From IMG/VR virus record IMGVR_UViG_3300031999_000162, positions 1-27,689 of that record: DNA of 27,689 bases, one strand, 5' to 3'. Both the position numbers and the translations under genes were made by a program. The DNA is from a virus. The notes beneath the pieces were generated by a model. It was not told where the DNA came from. It made no database searches and was given only the letters and a program-made list of their open reading frames with translations. Positions within the stretch are counted from its first letter, which is position 1, and each line of letters opens with the position of its first letter. This document shows positions 8,145 to 14,547 of the stretch, piece by piece.

Positions 8145-8260
8145 GGTACCACGCGAGGATGACCCGCGCGCGTGAGGGATAGCCCGGCCATTTGGAACCC
8201 TACCCGCTGAAGGGTTGTGGCCCCGACAGGCCCGCCGGTAAATCCCCCGGGTCACTCCTC
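8145..8260 (+). ncRNA. Candidate structured small RNA downstream of the consensus promoter
   Basis: This gap folds by hand into nested Watson-Crick stems: 8155-8166 with 8248-8260 (12 pairs, one bulged C at 8255), 8176-8180 with 8242-8246 (5 pairs), 8186-8190 with 8218-8222 (5 pairs) and 8196-8201 with 8211-8216 (6 pairs, 9-nt loop). A competing 6-bp hairpin, 8150-8155 with 8169-8174, would break the outer stem. A seven-codon micro-ORF (8159-8182) sits at the 5' end, but its GAGG is too close to the ATG to be convincing. I do not recognise an RNA family, and I see no U-tract terminator, so the 3' end is unknown. Because all pairs are Watson-Crick, the structure could also form in the late mRNA; the promoter is what points to the plus strand. 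Confidence 0.45.
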
Positions 8261-8969
8261 ATCTCACCACCACCTGCTCGACCGCACCTTCCACCAACCC
8301 GGCGTCTGCCTCGACGAACTCTGCCAACCCGCTGACCACTTTCCGCGTCGTCTCTGCCCGCACCAACTCCTCGAACTCCACCGTAATGCACGGCACATCC
8401 GGGTGATCGCCCAAGAATTGCAGCGCTCTCAGCTCGTACTCGTGGATCAACGCCGCCCACCGGTCGTTCGCCCACGTGGCCATCTCCGCCAGGCCCGCGT
8501 CTTCCTCCCCCGTCTCCACCGCCAGCGCCGAGGCCTCCCGCGCCCGCTTCGCCAGCGACTGCAGCATCCCCCACTGCGAGCGCACCGTCCGCACGATCCG
8601 CACGTCCTGGACCCCTACCTGCCGGATCGCCTCCCACCACACCGGCATCGTGATCGCCGTCCGTGGATCCTTCCACCCCCACACCCCGCGCGCCCGCTCC
8701 TTCCACCTCACGATCTGCACCATCTGTGGAATGAACCACGCCCCCACCTCCCTGATCCGCGTCGCCTCGGGTGGATCCCCCCAGTGGCCACCGGCTGCGT
8801 GCACCAACTCCACGTTCACGTCGAAGAAATCCACGTCCTCATAGTACCCCTGCGGATTCCACTGGTTGGCCTCGAATAGGCGGTCCCCCATGTTCACACC
8901 CAGGTGGTGCAGCACGTTGGCCACCGCACTCGTCCCCGAGCGGTGCATCCCCAGCACGACCACGATCAT
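8259..8969 (-). CDS. Sulfotransferase family protein
   Basis: A 236-residue protein starting at the ATG at 8969, which overlaps the stop of the upstream gene (ATGA) and has AAGGTGG upstream. It opens with the PAPS-binding P-loop-like motif GMHRSGTS (residues 7-14). KDPR follows at 100-103 and 'RTVRSQWGMLQSLAKR' at about 127-142, the usual place of the 3'-phosphate-binding R...S and following Arg. 'VEFEELV' at about 197-203 matches the conserved 'YEDL' region. These are standard features of PAPS-dependent sulfotransferases, which move sulfate to sugar or other hydroxyl groups in the cytoplasm. It shares a cassette with a glycosyltransferase and a methyltransferase, suggesting modification of a glycan on the virion or the host surface. 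The acceptor is unknown. Confidence 0.85.
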   Translation of the reverse strand: MIVVVLGMHRSGTSAVANVLHHLGVNMGDRLFEANQWNPQGYYEDVDFFDVNVELVHAAGGHWGDPPEATRIREVGAWFIPQMVQIVRWKERARGVWGWKDPRTAITMPVWWEAIRQVGVQDVRIVRTVRSQWGMLQSLAKRAREASALAVETGEEDAGLAEMATWANDRWAALIHEYELRALQFLGDHPDVPCITVEFEELVRAETTRKVVSGLAEFVEADAGLVEGAVEQVVVR

Positions 8970-9328
8970 CCCGCCACCTTGCGCTCGCTCATCGCCGCCG
9001 CCACCCCCTCCGGCGCCCGCACCGTCAGCACCCTGTGCCAGGGGATGAACGTATACTCGGGATCCTGCCCCTGCCCCTTCAGCCAGAACCCTTCCTCGAT
9101 CACCGACCTTACGAACTCCGCTGCCTCTGCCGCACCCGGGAGATGGAACACCTCCTCCCGGATCGCCGACGCCAGCCCCCACTCGAACGCCACCGTCACG
9201 GCCACCGTCGCCAGCGCCACCGGCTTCAGCAAGAGCTCCTTCTGTGCTCGAGTCAAACCCGGCTCCCTCTTCGGCTTCACCACCACCACCCGCGGTCGGC
9301 TGTCTGCCGTCGCCTTCTCGTCACCCAT
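8966..9328 (-). CDS. Small protein of unknown function in the modification cassette
   Basis: A 120-residue protein. I chose the ATG at 9328, which has GGGGAG before it and lies 10 nt after the upstream stop; an earlier in-frame start (9355) would run into the upstream gene. The N-terminus is basic, the middle has a hydrophobic Ala/Val/Leu-rich helix (about residues 37-62), and the C-terminus has 'EYTFIPWHRVLTVRAPE', which reads like a small beta-domain. I recognise no family. Its stop overlaps the start of the sulfotransferase gene, so the two are probably translated together. The N-terminus contains KATADSR, encoded by a 21-nt element also found near 11144-11164. Confidence 0.6.
   Translation of the reverse strand: MGDEKATADSRPRVVVVKPKREPGLTRAQKELLLKPVALATVAVTVAFEWGLASAIREEVFHLPGAAEAAEFVRSVIEEGFWLKGQGQDPEYTFIPWHRVLTVRAPEGVAAAMSERKVAG
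9297..9317. repeat. Dispersed 21-nt element, copy 1
   Basis: The plus strand here reads CGGCTGTCTGCCGTCGCCTTC. A copy with one mismatch lies at 11144-11164 in another gene. Both are in the same reading frame of their genes and encode KATADSR. The sequence has the CNGCNGT-like rhythm also seen at 15120-15147. Confidence 0.5.
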
Positions 9329-9338
9329 CCCTCTCCCC

Positions 9339-9614
9339 CTACTCGTACGCCACACTGACCGTCGCGCCCGACCCGCTCAGCGTCGCATAGATCCCCACCG
9401 CGAAGTAGATCGGCGGATCGAACGTCACACTGTCCCCCCCGCCGGTGGGCGCTGCCATCTTCCACTTGTTCGTCCCACTCCCCGCCACGCTATCGTCCAG
9501 GATCACCGTCCCCGCCGCTGCCGCCCCGCCGGCCAGACTGATCGCGTGCACGAACCCGGGCCCCGCCTTCACCGCCCCCGTCGCATCCAAGTACTTTGCT
9601 ATCGCACTACGCAT
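9339..9614 (-). CDS. Small beta-rich phage protein, unknown function
   Basis: A 91-residue protein. I chose the third in-frame ATG (9614) because AGGAGG lies 6 nt upstream; the ATG at 9620 is directly against that site, and the one at 9629 has nothing comparable. It overlaps the end of the methyltransferase gene by 8 bp. The sequence is Gly/Ala-rich with alternating polar and hydrophobic residues ('GTVILDDSVAGSG', 'DSVTFDPPIYFAVGIYATL'), typical of a small beta-sandwich. Proteins like this often appear among phage structural genes, so a minor virion or decoration role is possible. Nothing links it directly to the enzymes on either side. Confidence 0.6.
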   Translation of the reverse strand: MRSAIAKYLDATGAVKAGPGFVHAISLAGGAAAAGTVILDDSVAGSGTNKWKMAAPTGGGDSVTFDPPIYFAVGIYATLSGSGATVSVAYE

Positions 9615-10161
9615 CTCCATCCTCCTCATCTTTCTTATCGTTCATTTCCCTATCCGTGGTTTTCACCCCCACCACGTACACCTGCCGGGCGATCACCTCG
9701 TGCTCCTTCCCCGCCCCATCCGTCCCCACCATTCGATACGGCCCCAGCCGCGCCATCTTCGCCTTCAGCCCTGCCGCGGCTAGCACACTGCGCAGCAGCC
9801 CCACCGTGAACCCGCTGCGGTGCACCCGCTCTCCCTGGCCGTAGATCACCCCAAGGGTGAACCGGTCTGCCTCGTGCTGCTTCGCGATCTGCTCACACGC
9901 CCAGGCCAGGTCCGGCACCACCAGGTGCAGCTCCCCCCCCTCCCGTAGCCAGCCCACCCAGCACCGTACCGCTTCCACCACCTTCGCCCCCTCCACCAAC
10001 TGCAGCACGTGGCTGGCCAGCACCGCATCGTATGGCGCTTTTCCACTGGCCTCACTGATCGGTTCGTCTACCGCCCAGCCCACGATCTCGGCCCCGGGCC
10101 ACACCTCACCCGCCACCCCCTCCTGCCCCCCGCCTGGCGCGACGATCTCCAGCACCCTCAT
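9607..10161 (-). CDS. SAM-dependent methyltransferase-like protein (COG4627-like)
   Basis: A 184-residue protein. ATG at 10161 comes 1 nt after the glycosyltransferase stop. The class I methyltransferase outline is visible. The N-terminal 'MRVLEIVAPGGG' takes the place of motif I but is degenerate (no G-x-G-x-G). 'GWAVDE' gives the acidic residue after motif I, 'YDAVLASHVLQLVEG' matches the 'YDxIxxSHVLEH' of this family, and 'WLREGGELHLVVPDL' is the motif V region. A later 'YGQGERVHRSGF' matches the family's conserved 'G....H..GF'. Such enzymes often travel with glycosyltransferases in phage and polysaccharide clusters. The weak motif I means binding of SAM should be tested. A heptamer repeat just upstream could bring this gene into frame with the glycosyltransferase. 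Confidence 0.65.
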   Translation of the reverse strand: MRVLEIVAPGGGQEGVAGEVWPGAEIVGWAVDEPISEASGKAPYDAVLASHVLQLVEGAKVVEAVRCWVGWLREGGELHLVVPDLAWACEQIAKQHEADRFTLGVIYGQGERVHRSGFTVGLLRSVLAAAGLKAKMARLGPYRMVGTDGAGKEHEVIARQVYVVGVKTTDREMNDKKDEEDGDA

Positions 10162-10162
10162 C

Positions 10163-11029
10163 CTACCGTTCCCCTTGCTCATTCTCCATTCTCCATTCTC
10201 CATCCTCGCCCATCTGCGCCCGCACCGCCGCGTAACTCCCCAGCGTATCCTTCACGTCCTGGAACCGTTGCCGCGTCGTCGGCTCCGTCCCCACGTGCTG
10301 GCACTCCACCGCCGTGTCCACCGCGATCCTGAACCCACACCGCAGCGCCATCTCGCAGAAGAAATGATCCTCCGTCCGCCCGTGCTCGAACGCATAGAAC
10401 GGCCACTCCTCCGGCTCCACCGGCCCGGCGATGGGCTCCACCACGTACCCCCGCACCTGGCCCGGCCCCATCACCACCCCAGGCTGGAGCGGCTCGCCTT
10501 CCCGCATATCCTCCCGGTGCACCGCCACGAACGTCCCGTTGCTCACCCGGCCGTATACCCGGTACTGCTCCTGGATCGTCGAGAACACCCGCTCCCGGAT
10601 CAGCGTGCACCCCATCCCCACACTGTCCACGTACACGATCTCCCCCGGCTCGAACCTGGCCAGCGGAATGTACAACCCGTTCGGCCTGCGCTGATAGGCG
10701 ATCGGATTGAACGGCGCGCTGCGCGAGTAATAGATCCCCGCCGCCACCTCGCACGCCCCCACCTCCAGCAGGTCCACCAACCACTCCACCGCTCGCGGAG
10801 GTGGAATCGTATCGTCGTCAATGAACCACAGCGCCTCACTGTCCCCGGCATCCAGGAACGTGGCCACCACCTTGTTGCGGTTATAGTCCGTCAGCGCCGA
10901 CCCGATCACGATGAACCGCTCGATCTCCACCTTCCCCCGCCGCTCCAGCGCCAGCAGCTCCGGCATCAGCGTGGACCACCACTTCTGCTCCTGGTTCTTA
11001 TTCGCTGCGATCCCGACGTCAATCTTCAT
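10163..11029 (-). CDS. GT-A fold glycosyltransferase (family 2-like)
   Basis: A 288-residue protein from the ATG at 11029, 2 nt after the upstream stop. It begins with a short strand and 'IAANKN'. The metal/nucleotide-binding DxD is 'WFIDDDTIPP' (Asp71-73). 'VDSVGMGCTLIRE' (about 134-146) is the usual acceptor-side glycine motif, and 'TEDHFFCEMALRCGFRI' (Glu220, Asp221) holds the likely catalytic base. 'ECQHVG' (His245) fits the third metal ligand of GT-A enzymes. It should transfer a sugar from a nucleotide-sugar to a cell-surface or virion acceptor. With the adjacent methyltransferase and sulfotransferase it forms a small modification set. The last residues are encoded by a triplicated heptamer, so the C-terminus may vary. 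Confidence 0.8.
   Translation of the reverse strand: MKIDVGIAANKNQEQKWWSTLMPELLALERRGKVEIERFIVIGSALTDYNRNKVVATFLDAGDSEALWFIDDDTIPPPRAVEWLVDLLEVGACEVAAGIYYSRSAPFNPIAYQRRPNGLYIPLARFEPGEIVYVDSVGMGCTLIRERVFSTIQEQYRVYGRVSNGTFVAVHREDMREGEPLQPGVVMGPGQVRGYVVEPIAGPVEPEEWPFYAFEHGRTEDHFFCEMALRCGFRIAVDTAVECQHVGTEPTTRQRFQDVKDTLGSYAAVRAQMGEDGEWRMENEQGER
10181..10201. repeat. Triplicated heptamer at the glycosyltransferase/methyltransferase junction
   Basis: The plus strand carries three exact copies of ATTCTCC in tandem (GGAGAAT on the coding strand), followed by a degraded fourth. The tract lies in the last codons of the glycosyltransferase gene. Because 7 is not a multiple of 3, a change of one unit changes the frame. 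Loss of one unit removes the present stop from the frame and joins the two genes; gain of one unit leads to an early TGA. Confidence 0.75.
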
Positions 11030-11031
11030 CT

Positions 11032-11379
11032 CTAGTCCACCGCCGGCGTACCGTCCCCCTCCACCACCTCGACGCTGTCCGCCCCGATCCGCTCCCTCAA
11101 CTGCTCCAGCGTCAACCCCGGTTCTTCCTCTGCCGCCGGCTGCCGGCTGTCCGCCGTCGCCTTCAGCAGGTCCTCGCACAACTGCAGCGCCCCGCTCACC
11201 GCGTTCAGATTCGCGATCACCTGGCCGCGCTCCTGCTGCAACTGCTGCCCCTGCCGGTCAATCTCCACCAGCCGCCGGTCCAACTCCTGCCCCTGCCGCT
11301 GCAGCGCCGCCTTCCTCTGCTCGATCACTCCGCTCTCCACCCCTGCCATTCTCCGCCTCGCCTTCCTCCGCTTCCTCAT
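11032..11379 (-). CDS. Coiled-coil protein of unknown function
   Basis: A 115-residue protein. I chose the ATG at 11379, which has GGAGG at a spacing of five bases; the ATG at 11349 (MAGVESG) is a weaker alternative. The N-terminus is strongly basic (RKRRKARRR). Residues about 15-65 form a Gln/Arg/Leu-rich coiled coil (QRQGQELDRRLVEIDRQGQQ), and the C-terminus is acidic, with 'TLEQLRERIG' as a further helix. It resembles small phage assembly or tail proteins in character, but no family is recognisable. It precedes the glycosyltransferase gene by 2 nt. Confidence 0.6.
   Translation of the reverse strand: MRKRRKARRRMAGVESGVIEQRKAALQRQGQELDRRLVEIDRQGQQLQQERGQVIANLNAVSGALQLCEDLLKATADSRQPAAEEEPGLTLEQLRERIGADSVEVVEGDGTPAVD
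11144..11164. repeat. Dispersed 21-nt element, copy 2
   Basis: Identical to the element at 9297-9317 except for one base, and again encodes KATADSR, here in the linker between the coiled coil and the acidic tail of the host gene. Confidence 0.5.
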
Positions 11380-11433
11380 CCGTTCCTCCGATCCACATCG
11401 CATGGGGGCAGGCGTCACCGCCCGCCCCCTCTC

Positions 11434-11628
11434 CTACACGTCCTTCTCGATGACACGCACACTCACCGTCACCGTCCACACCTTTCCCGTAGGGACGATC
11501 GCATCCAAGATCTCCTCACCCTTAGGTGACGTTTCGATCTTCAGATGCTTCCCCGCCGTCACTTGGAACGTGCCATCTCCGTCCTTCCGTACCTCGTGCA
11601 GCGTCGAGTCCACCAGCGTAATTGCCAT
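11434..11628 (-). CDS. Small beta-rich phage protein, unknown function
   Basis: A 64-residue protein with alternating hydrophobic residues throughout ('GTFQVTAGKHLKIET', 'KVWTVTVSVRVIEKDV'), as expected for a small beta barrel or sandwich. ATG at 11628 has GGGGGTGAG before it and follows the upstream stop by 15 nt. The position shortly after the capsid and decoration genes suggests a minor head or head-completion protein. No family is recognised. Confidence 0.6.
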   Translation of the reverse strand: MAITLVDSTLHEVRKDGDGTFQVTAGKHLKIETSPKGEEILDAIVPTGKVWTVTVSVRVIEKDV

Positions 11629-11643
11629 CGCTCACCCCCGCCC

Positions 11644-12447
11644 CTACTCGTTCGTCACCTTCGCCGCCGTAAAGATCGGGATATAGTACGTCGTGCCGCC
11701 CACGTCCAGCTTCAGCAGCCCGTCTGCGTTCACGTCGTGCGACGTCTCTCCCGCCACCGTCGAAGTGATCTTGACCCCGTCCTCGTAATCGGTGCCGCTG
11801 CCGAACCCGATCACCACGTCGCAGCCGTCCACGTACAGCGCCATCGGCCAGTTCGCCCGCGTCGGGTGCGAAGCGTTCACGTGCGCCACGAACGCCGCGA
11901 TCTTGCCGTTGTTCGTGAACCCGCTGGTCAGTATGCTGTCGGCAACGAACGCGCCCATGATCCCCGTGTTGGTCACCGTATCCGCGTCCGACATCAGCGT
12001 ACCCACCACCGACCCCATATAGCTGCTCGTGCTGGCCGGCCCCGTGAACGTCCCCGCGATCTCGATGTGTCCCCACACCGCCCCGGCGTTGCCCGTGCCC
12101 AGTGCCGTGGTCCCGGTAAAGTACAGCTCGTTCCAGTTCGCGAACACACTCACGTTCCCCGTCTGCGCCGCCGTGCACGCCAGTTGATGGTAGGCCGCCG
12201 CGTACGCACCACTCCCCAGCGCCGCGTTGATCCGCCCCGCCACCTGGAACACCATATCCGGGTCCGTGCCGTTCAGCAACACGCCCGTTGCGCCCACGCC
12301 CCAGTCGTGCGCCCCAAACCGCGCCTTGCTCTGCAGGTAGAACTCTGCCACGTCCGACCCCAGCCCCGTCGCCGCCTCCCCACGCAGGCGTTTCACCCAG
12401 GGACAGAAGTCAGCCGGGTCATACTTCGATCTCGTTCCGCTACCCAT
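11644..12447 (-). CDS. Probable head-decoration or head-fibre protein
   Basis: A 267-residue protein that follows the major capsid gene. The N-terminal ~60 residues are charged ('YDPADFCPWVKRLRGEA', 'AEFYLQSKARFG'). The rest is rich in Gly/Thr/Ala/Asn with beta-strand periodicity, and the C-terminus ends in 'DGLLKLDVGGTTYYIPIFTA', a pattern common at the ends of phage surface and tail proteins. The start ATG (12447) has AGGAGG eight bases upstream. The position right after the capsid gene supports a role on the capsid surface. This is inferred from place and composition, not from a recognised family. Confidence 0.55.
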   Translation of the reverse strand: MGSGTRSKYDPADFCPWVKRLRGEAATGLGSDVAEFYLQSKARFGAHDWGVGATGVLLNGTDPDMVFQVAGRINAALGSGAYAAAYHQLACTAAQTGNVSVFANWNELYFTGTTALGTGNAGAVWGHIEIAGTFTGPASTSSYMGSVVGTLMSDADTVTNTGIMGAFVADSILTSGFTNNGKIAAFVAHVNASHPTRANWPMALYVDGCDVVIGFGSGTDYEDGVKITSTVAGETSHDVNADGLLKLDVGGTTYYIPIFTAAKVTNE

Positions 12448-12471
12448 CTCTGTATCCTCCTGGTTGATTCA

Positions 12472-12497
12472 GAGGGCGATCCACGTGGACCGCCCTC
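12472..12497 (-). terminator. Hairpin between the capsid and decoration genes
   Basis: GAGGGCG (12472-12478) pairs with CGCCCTC (12491-12497) around an inner palindrome TCCACGTGGA, with one mismatched pair between them. There is no U-tract in the late mRNA after it, so it may be a partial terminator, an mRNA-stabilising 3' end or a processing site that keeps capsid message high. CCACGTGG occurs again at about 12507-12514, which allows a competing pairing. Confidence 0.45.
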
Positions 12498-12518
12498 GTC
12501 ATCCACCCACGTGGTTCA

Positions 12519-13646
12519 TCAGCTCGTCGTGCTGATGGACTTCATAAACCCGTGCGCCTTCCCGTTCTTCACCACCAGGCCATACTCCCCTACCACCTGG
12601 CCCTTGGTCGAGTCGCCCGTCTTGGCCAACTCTTCCTGGAAGAAGGGATCGAACGCCACGAACCCGATGTACTGGCTCTCCACCACGTACAGCTTCGCGC
12701 TCGGGCACCACCGGCTCATCAAGATCTTCAACACACCGAACTCCGTCTCGACCTCGCTGATGGTCACCCCGCCGCGCTGCTCGTCCCGCGTGGTCCGCAC
12801 ACTGTCCGCGTAGAACCCGCTGATCTTCCGCTTCACCCACGAATTGCAGATGATCAGGTCCGGATTGCCTCCGTCGCTCCAGCAGTCCTGGACCAGGTCC
12901 TCGAGATCCTTCTGCACCAGCGCCGCGCTGGCACCCGACTTCGTGTTGTTCGTCGCGAACGTCTCCAGCCCGCCGAACGCCCGCGGCGCCGTCGCACTGC
13001 CGCTCTTGCGCTGGCCACGGAAGAACGCCTTCTCGATCAGCCGGCTCAGCTCCGGGATCTTCTTCGCTGCCTGATAGTCGAACTCCTCGGCGATCCCGTA
13101 CTGGCTGATCTTGTTCCCCGACCGCGTCACCTTCACGTCGTCCTGGAAGATCTGCGTGTGATTGTAGGGGGCCACGATGTCGCTGAACGCCCGCTCGTAG
13201 TCCGCGTCCGCCCCTTCCAGTCGCGCGTGGTTGATCAGCGTGATGGTGGCCGCCGAGGCGTGCGTCGCCTGCGTCCCGCCAAAGTTGCGGGTCACCGTCA
13301 CCTTGTTGTCCGTAGCCGAGGCGTCGCTGATCCACATCATCTCTGCGTCAATCTCGATGATGTCCCCCGTCTTGTGGATCGAGCCGTCCGTCACACTGAG
13401 CGACGTCGCGTTCGTCGTGCAGCTCGCCGCCAGCGTATCCGTCAGCCCGGCCAGCGTATCCTCCAGCCACTCGATTTTGGTTCCTGGCCAGTTGACCAGC
13501 CGGAACTTGCCGCTGTCCCCGTCCAGGCCAAAGTACGACACCACCGGCGTGTCACGCGGATCTATGATGTCGATCAGATCCGCGATGACCCGCTTCTGTG
13601 CAGTCGTATCCGAATACGTAGTCTTGGGTTGATCTGAAACTGCCAT
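12519..13646 (-). CDS. Major capsid protein, SU10/DUF5309 type (HK97 fold)
   Basis: A 375-residue protein. The N-terminus 'RVIADLIDIIDPRDTPVVSY' is the characteristic start of the SU10-like major capsid family. Residues about 70-140 form the inserted beta domain ('SLSVTDGSIHKTGDIIEI', 'KVTVTRNFGGTQATHASA'). 'IFQDDVKVTRSGNKISQYGI' and the following 'EFDYQAAKKIPELSRLIEKA' helix give the long spine region, and the C-terminal part ends with the axial-domain-like strand 'GEYGLVVKNGKAHGFM'. The gene follows the scaffold gene by 53 nt, with GAGGTG upstream of the ATG at 13646. Order scaffold then capsid is the usual one. It forms the icosahedral shell; no protease is visible nearby for a maturation step except the HExxH gene downstream. 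Confidence 0.88.
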   Translation of the reverse strand: MAVSDQPKTTYSDTTAQKRVIADLIDIIDPRDTPVVSYFGLDGDSGKFRLVNWPGTKIEWLEDTLAGLTDTLAASCTTNATSLSVTDGSIHKTGDIIEIDAEMMWISDASATDNKVTVTRNFGGTQATHASAATITLINHARLEGADADYERAFSDIVAPYNHTQIFQDDVKVTRSGNKISQYGIAEEFDYQAAKKIPELSRLIEKAFFRGQRKSGSATAPRAFGGLETFATNNTKSGASAALVQKDLEDLVQDCWSDGGNPDLIICNSWVKRKISGFYADSVRTTRDEQRGGVTISEVETEFGVLKILMSRWCPSAKLYVVESQYIGFVAFDPFFQEELAKTGDSTKGQVVGEYGLVVKNGKAHGFMKSISTTS

Positions 13647-13699
13647 CTCACTTCACCTCGTAAGAGTGTGTGTGACGGCTGTCTCCTCGCATCCTGCTA

Positions 13700-14449
13700 C
13701 TAGACATCCAACCCCTGCTTGCGGTACTTGGACTTCAGCCGCGCGTACGCGCCGACGTCACCCGTATGCCGCAACTTCGCCTTCTCCGCCTCGAACTCTG
13801 CCCGCAGGTCCCGAGGCCCAGCCGTCCCCGTTGCCGTGCTGACCTTCGTCACGCCGGCCTGCGTCAACGCTTCCGTCTTCGCCGCCTGCGTCGCGTCCGC
13901 CACCACGGACTGTTGTTGTTGTGTCAACACCTGGGCCTGCAGCGCCTTCACCTTCGCTGCGCTCGTCGCCAGCCGCACCAACCCTTCTGCCGATGGCTCG
14001 TCCCCCCAGTCCAGCCCGGGCGTGTTCGGCTCGATCCCCAACTCCTGCAGCAACTCCTGCGCCTTCGTCACACACCGTTCGCGCTCGCTCATCGCTGCCT
14101 CGCGTTGGCGGGTCTCCGCCTGCAACCGTCCGATCTCAGACTGATAGTACTGCGCCACCTGCTCCGGGTCTGCGTCCTTCAACTGCGCCTGCGCCATCTG
14201 GCGCTGCATCTCCTGCATCTGTCGCTGCGTCTCCGCCATCTGCTGCCGCAACTGCTCCGCTTGCCTATCGCGGGCAGCCTGGTACTGGCGAAACTCCGGT
14301 AACTGCGACAGATCAACCTTCTTCTCCGCCGGGGCTATCGGCTGCGGAGTCTCGGCTGTCGGCTGCTGGCCGGCAACGGCTCCCTCGCCTGTCGCCTGCC
14401 CTGCGCCAACTCCTGCACCCTGCTTGTCCAACTCCTCGGTCATCTTCAT
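13700..14449 (-). CDS. Capsid scaffolding protein
   Basis: About 249 residues. I use the ATG at 14449; a GTG at 14455 and an ATG at 14443 are alternatives within six bases. The N-terminal ~50 residues are disordered (Gly/Ala/Gln/Pro). Residues about 55-145 form a Gln-rich coiled coil ('RQMQEMQRQMAQAQLKD'). The C-terminus is a short basic helix 'VGAYARLKSKYRKQGLDV', the pattern scaffolds use to bind the capsid protein. It lies directly upstream of the major capsid gene, as expected. It would form an internal core during head assembly and then leave. A structured gap of about 130 nt separates it from the preceding gene. Confidence 0.75.
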   Translation of the reverse strand: MKMTEELDKQGAGVGAGQATGEGAVAGQQPTAETPQPIAPAEKKVDLSQLPEFRQYQAARDRQAEQLRQQMAETQRQMQEMQRQMAQAQLKDADPEQVAQYYQSEIGRLQAETRQREAAMSERERCVTKAQELLQELGIEPNTPGLDWGDEPSAEGLVRLATSAAKVKALQAQVLTQQQQSVVADATQAAKTEALTQAGVTKVSTATGTAGPRDLRAEFEAEKAKLRHTGDVGAYARLKSKYRKQGLDV

Positions 14450-14464
14450 CCTCACTTCCTACGC

Positions 14465-14545
14465 GCTCCAGGAAGCCTTCTGACAGTGAAGCTCCCTCAG
14501 TTGGGGCTCGGGCCCCTATTCAGTTGTAGGAAAGCCTCCTGGAGC
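14465..14545 (-). promoter_or_regulatory. Long imperfect stem-loop upstream of the scaffold gene
   Basis: Bases 14465-14479 pair with 14531-14545 over 15 positions. On the plus strand there are two A/C mismatches (14474/14536 and 14477/14533), but on the minus strand these become U-G and G-U pairs, so the stem is complete only in the late mRNA. Inside, GGGGC (14503-14507) and GCCCC (14512-14516) close a four-base loop. It lies shortly before the scaffold start, so it could affect translation, processing or termination before the scaffold-capsid message. Confidence 0.5.
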
Positions 14546-14547
14546 AT

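Noticed and set aside
8117-8150. TATAAC on the minus strand as a promoter for the metalloprotease gene
   Set aside because: The start site would fall in or after the ribosome binding site, and there is no matching -35 box. The plus-strand reading of the same bases is exact.
8217-8879. Plus-strand open frame of 220 codons downstream of the consensus promoter
   Set aside because: His/Pro/Arg-rich antisense of the sulfotransferase gene with no good ribosome site, so the promoter does not obviously serve it.
8970-9182. N-terminal extension of the sulfotransferase frame
   Set aside because: Gly/Ala/Arg-rich shadow of the upstream gene; the P-loop motif begins just after the ATG at 8969, which has its own ribosome site.
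9857-11035. Plus-strand open frame of 392 codons opposite the methyltransferase and glycosyltransferase genes
   Set aside because: Same shadow composition; the minus-strand frames carry clear enzyme motifs.
11545-12813. Plus-strand open frame of 422 codons across the capsid and decoration genes
   Set aside because: Arg/His/Pro-rich shadow that crosses two well-supported genes and the gap between them.
14465-14545. tRNA-like gene
   Set aside because: The outer stem is too long, there is no TTCGA loop and no recognisable anticodon arm.
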